From Platycnemis pennipes (Eukaryota > Arthropoda > Insecta > Odonata > Platycnemididae), in contig OW121856.1 of NCBI GenBank assembly GCA_933228895.1, positions 14,587,805-14,651,804 of the forward strand: a DNA stretch of 64,000 nt, in the 5' to 3' direction. The translations under genes and the position numbers were made by a program. The notes under the pieces were generated by a model that saw only the letters and a list, made by a program, of their open reading frames with translations, had not been told where the DNA came from and ran no database searches. Every line of letters begins with the position of its first letter. Position 1 is the stretch's first letter. Of this stretch, positions 56,233-64,000 are shown piece by piece.

Positions 56233-57526
56233 GAGGGTGGGCAGGGATAGTGGTGAAGGAGGTAATCATTGGGTTAAGACTAGGAGGGGAGAATGGGAAG
56301 CCAAAACACTGTCGTTGACTACAGTCTGAGGTGTAGCTGTACAGTCTGAACCGTGCCAGTGTACTTTCAGTAAGGTTTCAGTATTGTTCTTTACTACAAA
56401 CTGCTCCAAAATGTCAAGCTTTTACCTTTTGTACTTTCTGTCAAACATGAAGTTACAACGGTTAGACACCATTGAAAAATCTTATAGCCATTGCGTATTT
56501 AGGATTATATATAATTATATATAATCTGGCTGTATGCCCCCGAAATTTTAAATATGTTTGTTTATTTATTTCAATACAATATATGTAATAATATATATTG
56601 CTTTTTAAAGTTTGTTTATGAGGGCATGGAGAAGAATGGATAGAATAACACGAGAGGAACGAGAGGCATAAGAAGAAGTATAAAATACAGTTTGGGAGGA
56701 AAAGACCTCTACCGAAAGAATTCAAAGAAGTTAGCTAAAGTGGATGGAGGTTGCATTCAGAGGAAGCGGTATTCTAGATGTGTTTATAGACTAAAATGTT
56801 GAGGAGGAAGAACACGAACTCACACGTGTATATAAATGGTATCGATGCACGGAAGATACAACTTTCTGAAAAAGGAGCCAGTAAGGGATAACACGTATTT
56901 TCCGAGAAAAATTAGTTGACGATGTGGTGTTGGAAGGACTGACATATGAACGGTCAAGTGAAAGTAGCGACACCTCAGAGACCTACCGGCATTGTTTAAG
57001 CTGACAGCTGTTGTCATAGTGCAAGAAGAGTGAAGGGGGCGACCATCATGGAAAGGAAAGCAAAGATGTGGATTTTTTTATAAAATATCTGAAAGGAAAG
57101 AGAAGGTTGAGGAAGAAGAGTTCTCCATCCAAGGAAAGATACGATTAATCAAGGGGTTGTCGTGGAGAAAATGCATATAAACTGAAGGAAACGATTTGGT
57201 TTCATAAGAGCTTTTCGATTTGAATGGAGATGCTCACTTCAAACCGATTGCACTGAACACGAGATTTCTTTTCCTGCTTGTCTGATTTTCTTTACTCAGA
57301 CCAGACGTCAACTCAAGCATAAATTTTGGGTGACTGGCGATGAAGCGATATGAAGATAAACTGAATACATTCTCGGAGAAAGGCCTTGCCGCATTGTGTT
57401 CCAGCTTAGGAATTAGTAAGTTTTTGCTCGCTAAATTTATGAATAACAAGCAGAAAATGAAAAGAGTTGATTCACGAATTAAAATGCTATAACAACATCT
57501 TTGATCACAGAGTTCTTAAAAGGTGA
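56233..57526. other. No recognisable feature
   Basis: Anonymous sequence with TA-rich simple stretches near 56510-56600. Confidence 0.5.
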
Positions 57527-57722
57527 AATAAAAATTTTACATACTAAAATTACTTACTTACTGCCTACAAGGAATATCATATCTATATCAACTTGTTTAG
57601 CAAACTGAATACATTTTCGTGTGGAATAAAAATTTTACATACTAAAATTACTTACTTACTGTTTACAAAGAATATCATTTCTATATCAACTTATTTAGCG
57701 AACATTGATTCATTTAATAAAT
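57527..57722 (+). repeat. Two-copy tandem duplication, 98-bp period
   Basis: 57527-57624 is repeated at 57625-57722 with about ten differences; both begin AATAAAAATTTTACATACTA. Unrelated to the mobile elements in the window. Confidence 0.82.
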
Positions 57723-58025
57723 TAATTCACGCATACTGTTACTGTGAATACTCTTAATTTGTTTCTCAATCAAAATATTAAAATTATTTTCTATGAATTG
57801 TTTTGCTAAAAGCTATGCTGATATTTGGAAGGAAATTTTTCACTAGGTTAGTTGGAGCGTTCGACAAACACAATTTTTTGTAAATGAAGTCCTTTTAAAT
57901 GTTACCTATTACGATGACTGGTAAAGCAAATATTAATTCAAAGATTTATCTTTTTTCAATTACGCAATCCCGTTACCTATGATGCCATATTGTGGTAGAA
58001 ATTGCAGCAAATAGTAAGTTATTAA

Positions 58026-58356
58026 TACCATCATCATCATCGGTCAACAATCCTAGGATTGGTTTAACGCAGCCCTCCACTCGATTCTTCTTTCGGCCAA
58101 CCTCTTCATATTAACGCATTTCTTCTCTTTCACATCCTTAATCACTTGTTCCATGTATCTCAAACGAGGCCTTTCTTTGCCGTTCTTCCCGTTCACTTTT
58201 CCCTCGACGATTGTCTTCATCAGGCCATCGTGTTTCAAGATACGGCCCATCAAGTTGTTCCATCTTCTTTTTAATGTTTTCAGTAGACATCTCTTCTCTC
58301 CCACTCTTCTTACCACTTCTTCGTTTGTCACACGATCGATACATTTTATCTTCATA
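58026..58356 (-). mobile_element. RTE-like LINE 3' end (minus strand), intact short frame
   Basis: Minus strand MKIKCIDRVTNEEVVRRVGE, KRCLLKTLKRRWNNLMGRIL, KTIVEGKVNGKNGKERPRLR and RIEWRAALNQS to the natural stop, open over 100 codons, with tail (GAT)n at 58026-58040. 5' truncated at 58356. Confidence 0.85.
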
Positions 58357-58399
58357 CTTGGATTATGTGAATATTTTTTTTAATAAATGTTATACAATA

Positions 58400-59160
58400 T
58401 GTTTATTCTCCTGATAATTTACTGGGGAGGTGCCTACCAAAACTCCCTAAAAAGAGCAGAAGATGCACTTGAGGGTATTGTTCGAGTGATAGCCAGAAAA
58501 GATCGTCTTAAACATTCCTTCTCCATTTCTAAGATTCTAGGGCTACTACCGCGTACGCACCTGTATATATACAAGCTTTTGAGATTATTTTTTACTCGCA
58601 GTGGCAATATGCCAAAAACATTTCGAAAACCACAATGTTATGCCCTTAGAAACAATTTTTGTTGTGTTTTACCGAAGCCCGGCTTAAAATTATATAAACG
58701 TTGTTTCCTTTATATAGGGTCAAAGGCATTTAATATGTTACCTAGGAATGTTAAGACTGCAAAGAGTTTGAGTGAGTGGCATATTAAGTTGTCTAAAACC
58801 ATTGCTACTAATCATAGTAAAAGCAAATTGCTTCTTATCCTAAATAGGCTCTTATTGGTATCCCAATTGTATGCATATGTTTGATCCGTGTAGTATAGAA
58901 AGTCTTTCCTAAAGTTATATATTTGTATGTATGGTGCTATGCGCAAGGTATATAATGTTTATCTATTATGATGAAGGCCATTGTAAGCAGGGTCAGTAGT
59001 AGTCAGAAGTATTGCATTTTTCTATTTTGAAGGTGTCCCCAACTTTAGGCCGATTGCCTTGTGGGACACTTTGCTCCAAATTGATTTTCATTGTGTGAGT
59101 ATGCTTCAAAATATGTTTCTTTTTTACGGAGCAATAAAATTCCTATTTCTATTTTCATAA
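58400..59160 (+). mobile_element. CR1/Jockey-like LINE 3' end with open C-terminal frame
   Basis: A frame of about 160 codons ending at 58884 reads LIIYWGGAYQNSLKRAEDAL, VRVIARKDRLKHSFSISKIL, LYIYKLLRLFFTRSGNMPKT, VLPKPGLKLYKRCFLYIGSK and AFNMLPRNVKTAKSLSEWHI. This is the thumb and C-terminal part of a non-LTR polymerase (WGG, then SK/ILGLLP and NxLP blocks). The 3' UTR contains GGCCGATTGCCTTGTGGGAC and ends about 59160 with AGCAATAAAATTCC, a polyadenylation-type signal. Long open frame suggests a fairly young, 5'-truncated copy. It abuts the minus-strand LINE at 58356. Confidence 0.8.
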
Positions 59161-62100
59161 AACTGCCATGCCACTTAGTGAAGTCTGCAAAATAAATTAG
59201 CTAGCTTTAGAGATGCATTTATCATGTTACAATAATGTTACTATTATATGTTACAATCATGCTACTATCATGTTACTGTAAAAATTATACTCTCCAATAC
59301 ATGTTGTATGCTTATTCAAAAAAAAACCCAAACCAACCCCACTCTAGCATCAAGACAGGCTGCTAAAGATATTTTATTTTTCGATAGAATCAGTCAAAAT
59401 TTGCACATATTACAAGTTACCTCAGGTCTGAAACCTCAGCGGGACCCATTATTTGAGTTCCTCTTAAACACGAGGAATCGAATGATTCAAGAACACAAGA
59501 CCTATAACGTGTATACATGATATTGGGATGTTTCAAACGGTCAAACTTTTATCTACAAATGTCACCACGTTAAAAGCTAAACATTAATTTTTGTTTCAAC
59601 GAATAATTTCAAATAAAACTGGGGCTTAATCACCAAGTGGATGAGAGGTCTCTCGTACGTTAGTGTCTATATTCTACGAGCACTATTTAAACAAGAAAAA
59701 ACTCGTGTGTTTACAAACTAGTCTTAATATAAAATATTTATTTCGCATTACAGTGTAACGCGATGGTTTTCATATATTGAGGTACAGAAGAATAATATTT
59801 ATTCAGGATGAAATCACAGAGTGGAAAGCTTATCACATATTACACACGGAAGCATCCATCCAACACCGAGTTACAGACGGAATATTTCATCAAAGAGTTT
59901 TTCTGAAGATTATAAATCGGTGATTCTCAATTAAATCCTCCACAAAGCTTGTGTTAGTTCCATCTCAATTGCTTGTAAAATCCAGGAATAATCTGCCGTA
60001 CATAAATTAATACATTTTCAAATTTTGTACAAGCGATATAGTTTGGCCATAATATGGCACCATATTACTTTACTTATTTAAGAGACATTTGACACTATAT
60101 ATAGTTTTATTTTAACATTAATTAACCGATAAAATTAAATGTATTATTTTGTAATCGAATTATACTTAATGAATCGCCTCATCGTTCTGACTACTATGCG
60201 CAATAATAATTGCACGGATTAAAATTTCCCTTTTTCTCACCATTAACAGATGTTGAAATAACACAACCTGTCATACGCCTTTCGGAGGCTCGCAGAGTAA
60301 AGTCTATACGTAAGATATGCTTGTTACTACTTTGTGGGATAGCGAAATAGCTAGTGTCGTGAAGATGTGGTGTCCGAGCAGCATGCGAAACCAACTTAGG
60401 CCATAGACAGATGTTCTGTTCCACTATATTTAGGAATTCACCTTGTCATGAAATAAATATCAAGCTCCCGAGGGAAAAAGAAAGGAAATAAATATTTCCC
60501 ACCCAACTTAAACAGGTCTAATCTGACTAAATGATCAAGAGACAATGCTATTCTATGGTTACCATGGGTCATTCTCAAAAATGTTTAAAAACAAATAAAC
60601 CAAATATATTTCGCGAAACTCGTTTTATTGCGTTTTATTTAAAATTTGTAAAACGAGTCAGCAAATCAAAATAAAATCAAAGTTTAAAAAATCTTCAAGA
60701 ATATTTCAATTTGTGACAATGGAAAACAATTTTCAAGACGTTCATATAAGTAATTATAATAAGTAGAAGTAATAATTCAGTAATTTAAAATTGAAAGGAA
60801 AATATTGACTTTAAAGGATGAAATACACAACTAACACTTATTAGGTATCCAAAATGACTATTGACTAAAATGACTAAATGACTATATGACATCCTATTTC
60901 ATATTGAAACTGTGTGTATATACTGAGAAAATAATTTAGGCAAATACCTTTTATCACTATTGGGGACCTACTTATTACATTTTTACTGAGCCATTAGTCC
61001 GTAGCTTACGATATTAATGACTAATACGTTCTTTTTTGACACTCTAATTGAGATTTGCATTTATAGAGATACTAAAAACTCCATAGGCGTCATATTTTTG
61101 ACAGACCATTAAAAAATAATTTATTAAATTATGTTTAAATTTACTGGGTATATCGTACATGCTTGGAACCCACGAAATATTTCTTCACCCTTGTTTACTT
61201 TGGAAGTCAATACAGAGATGGAGAAATGAAACGGCGGAATTTTCGGGAAGTTTTGGAAATGCTTCTTCCTTCATACGAAATGCACCTCCAAAAACTTATC
61301 TCCGCAGGAATACGTTCAAGATTTATAGTCTGGGTGCAGTCGACTTAATCTCTAATTTACGACCGTGGCACGAGCCTGTGATTTATGGCACCGAATGCTC
61401 TGGTGTGATGCCACGGTAAAAAAACGATTATTTATCGCTCAAGGGAAAACACTCAATGATATTTGAGACCTTTTTTTAGTTTTCTCGATCGGTTTCATCG
61501 CTGTAGCCCCATTACGCAGTGGCAATTTGGCAGATACATCTGTTTTTCCATGTATTTCTTCAAAAATTTTATAAATTAATAACTATCCTTAATCTACAGG
61601 TTTCTATATCCGCCCTAAAAACGACTGTAAAAACATATTAAACACCATTCATGCACTTCCCTAAATCCCTGAACTTATTACAGGGTCAAAAAATAATTGA
61701 AAGGGAACACTTCAATTTAAAAGGAATTGATCTTAGTACAGACATTTAGATTTGATGTGAAATACTTAAATAGTTTATACGTGCATTCCAAGAAGGTATA
61801 AGCATGCGACGGGGACTGAATTGTGTTTTAACTCAAAAAATATATGAAATGGGTTAACAAATATTTATTTTCAAACTTTTTGAGATCAGATGAGTGTTGC
61901 AAATGGTTTGCAAAACTATTTAAGCCATTGCTTTGCTTATTTATTATCATTAAACGATTTTTCATCTGAAAGCCGCTCATAGTAACTTCCTCCACGTTAA
62001 CCAAAGTCGAGGTTCATCAATTTAATGGAACATTATTTTTCTCCTTTCTTCGATTCACTAATGTTCTAATTTGGGCGAGGTTTTTCAAAATATAGCCGAA

Positions 62101-62464
62101 AAAAGTAGGAAAATATTTTTAATGATTTCTTTCTTCGCATCATCTTCCCTTCTTGCCTCCACTATACTCTTAATTTTGGATTCAGTAGTTCGGTGATCCA
62201 CTCCTAGCCTTTATTGGTCGTTCGATTTGAGTTCTGTACATAAACTAGTCTCTAGGGTTTTAGCTTGAAATATTGTAACTTATACGGTCATTTTAACCCT
62301 CCATTTTGCCAAAGAGAAATATTGAAATCGTAGTCTTGGGTTGTAAGTTTTCCAACGGAAAATAAATCGGTGTTCAACTTGCAGCCCGGAACAGCAATGT
62401 ATCCGGCCCAAGGATAAAAATTAACACATATACAATATTTATATATAATATAAATATACATGCA
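59161..62464. other. No recognisable gene
   Basis: A long anonymous AT-rich stretch. A 90-codon frame (59248-59520) and overlapping frames at 61159-61419 have no recognised domain and no supporting splice signals. No repeats shared with the rest of the window were seen; this is the longest stretch without mobile-element signal. Confidence 0.5.
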
Positions 62465-62622
62465 TGATTGTTTAAAAAGGTACTTTTTTAAACAAACGTG
62501 GAGTGCAAGTTAAAAATTAAATGTGTTTTTTCGAAATGTTATTTGATTGTTTAAAAAGGAACTTTTTTAAAAAAACGTGGAGTGCAAGTTAAAAATTAAA
62601 TGTGTTTTTTCGAAATGTTATT
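62465..62622 (+). repeat. Two-copy tandem duplication, 79-bp period
   Basis: 62465-62543 and 62544-62622 differ at only a few positions; each contains ACGTGGAGTGCAAGTTAAAA and GTGTTTTTTCGAAATGTTAT. Within each unit TTTAAAAAGG...CTTTTTTAAA forms a small hairpin. Confidence 0.9.
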
Positions 62623-63264
62623 TCATAAAACGTAAATTGAAAGAAAATATTTCGTGCCTAATAGTAGGTTTATCCGAAGTAACATTATATGAATATCAAT
62701 AGAAGTAATCGCCATTATATAATTATTGGACAAGTCATTAAAATTATTTTCTTTGATAACTAATTTTCATCGGAAGCCATAGACTATAAGCTCAACCGCT
62801 ATGTTTGAAATCATGAATTATTATATAATACAAGTTTGAGTAAATTCGTGCAACTCAGTAGTATTTTCCTCTGCTTACATTATATATTCCACAAGGCATA
62901 AAACCGCTAAACTGGTCTTCCAACTGGGATTTAAAAATTAAGAAAGAATGAGTTTCAAACAAAAAGTATTAAAATTAAAAAAAGCCACTCATTTTCCCAG
63001 GCTCTCCACGATGGGTTGAGCTTATCATCCGTGCCAAGCGTTATTCTTCGAGGAAACGCAAATATCTCACCCAGAGAGAGACAACTTAAAGAGTAGGATG
63101 ACGTTTTTTCGTTCAAGTGTAGGTTGAGTGGCCAAGACATGCCTGTTCTCTCAATTATTAACAAGGAGAACGATTCTAGCTTAATTATTAAATATCCACG
63201 TCATAGTGACGTTCTTTCTTACCCGAGATTCAAATTTTCTTAAATATCATTACTTCAAATTACA
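62623..63264. other. No recognisable feature
   Basis: AT-rich anonymous sequence. Confidence 0.5.
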
Positions 63265-63267
63265 CTT

Positions 63268-63745
63268 CCTACTCAAGTAAATCTACATCTACTTTATACC
63301 CTACGAGTCACCACGAGGGTGTATGACAGCGGTTGAAGATCACCAAACATGTACTATTAGACTTGCAACTACGAGTATACTATTACATGGAGACATGCTA
63401 GATAATAGGGTCACATTCAGCTAGATGGTTAGTGTCCACATAATAAGAAAGGGATTATTGGTTGTTATCACACGCATCATGCACTACAGACTAACAATAT
63501 TCCACCTACGAATGCCTTTGCTATGCTGCCTATTGTGCTCTTATAGTACGGGGGAGAAAAGATATTTCAAATCTATCGGTACCACAATCGTCCTCTCTAA
63601 TCTTATTAATCTGATTAAACCTAGGATACGCAGGAGTTCTAAATATATATCTAGCGTAATCTGTTATCAAATCGGTTTCGAATTTACTTAAAAGGTTTAA
63701 CCTATAGTTTAACCTGCTTTCTGATAGTAATTCCGTTCCGTTCAC
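63268..63745 (-). mobile_element. CR1/Jockey-like LINE 3' end (minus strand)
   Basis: The minus strand encodes SESRLNYRLNLLSKFETDLI, FRTPAYPRFNQINKIREDDC and GTDRFEISFLPRTIRAQ, the polymerase C-terminus, then a UTR ending GGTATAAAGTAGATGTAGAT at 63268. Closest within the window to 24557-25010. Confidence 0.78.
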
Positions 63746-63757
63746 CTTCCTCTACAC

Positions 63758-64000
63758 CAGAGGTCTCCAAACTACGGCCCGCGAGGCCCTCTCATCCGAC
63801 CCGTGGAGTCCTTTTTATCAGAAAAAAAATACGGAAATTTACGGGTATCCTGCCAAGATCAACCGTCGCTTACGTGGACGTAACGTTTTTACCGAATTAA
63901 AATAGAGGCGCGCAGCACCCTTAGGAACAAGTTCAAAGAAGGACTGGTGGGTTTTTACCAGTTTTTGCACAAGGAAGACTATGCTAGAGTCAAAACGTTT
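63758..64000 (+). mobile_element. Probable left end of a hAT element, cut by the window edge
   Basis: Begins CAGAGGTCTCCAAACTACGG CCCGC, a CAG-type terminus of the kind found on some hAT elements. Toward the edge a frame reads LRNKFKEGLVGFYQFLHKED. The other end and any target duplication lie outside the window. Confidence 0.45.

Overview
The window looks like intergenic or intronic DNA of an arthropod, most likely an insect with a large, repeat-rich genome. This rests on AT-rich non-coding background, absence of any operon-like gene arrangement, spliceosomal introns inside a transposase relic, tRNA-derived SINEs, several families of non-LTR retrotransposon 3' ends, Penelope-like elements with GIY-YIG endonuclease domains, and hAT, Transib and piggyBac-type DNA elements. 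The species cannot be named from the sequence. I found no host gene I can name; the best candidate for a host exon is an unrecognised open frame near 46.1-46.4 kb. Nearly everything recognisable is a dead mobile element, many of them nested.

Layout. 0-6 kb: a Penelope-like relic split by a fold-back hAT MITE (875-1683), the first of four copies of a TTAA-flanked 0.9 kb MITE, SINE and LINE 3' ends, and a second Penelope-like relic carrying a small MITE. 7-10 kb: a MITE next to a hAT element (8039-9311) that keeps a hAT C-terminal dimerisation segment and has a tRNA-derived SINE inserted in it with an 8-bp target duplication. 11-27 kb: RTE-like LINE 3' ends, MITEs, fold-backs, and two LINE 3' ends meeting tail to tail. 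27-30.5 kb: a second copy of the 7.5-kb MITE, a hAT MITE (28395-29651) with an 8-bp target duplication and an inserted LINE tail, and another LINE relic. 33.6-37.9 kb: the most interesting object, a 3.8 kb Transib-type transposon (33915-37720) inside an RTE-like LINE, with 962-bp terminal inverted repeats, ends beginning CACAGTG like V(D)J recombination signals, a 5-bp target duplication and a multi-exon transposase relic. 38-46 kb: more MITEs, a SINE split by a MITE, LINE tails and a third Penelope-like relic. 46.9-51.4 kb: a nested composite in which a probable outer DNA element encloses a 3.0 kb piggyBac-type element, which encloses an RTE-like LINE. 51.4-64 kb: MITE and SINE copies, a GC-rich frame-dense block, LINE ends, two short tandem duplications, and what looks like the start of a further hAT element at the right edge.

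The parts do not form a pathway. Their value is as a stratified insertion record: clean interruptions of known element sequences show target duplications, relative ages and element boundaries from this one window. Clade names rest on motifs read by eye and should be taken as provisional where stated.
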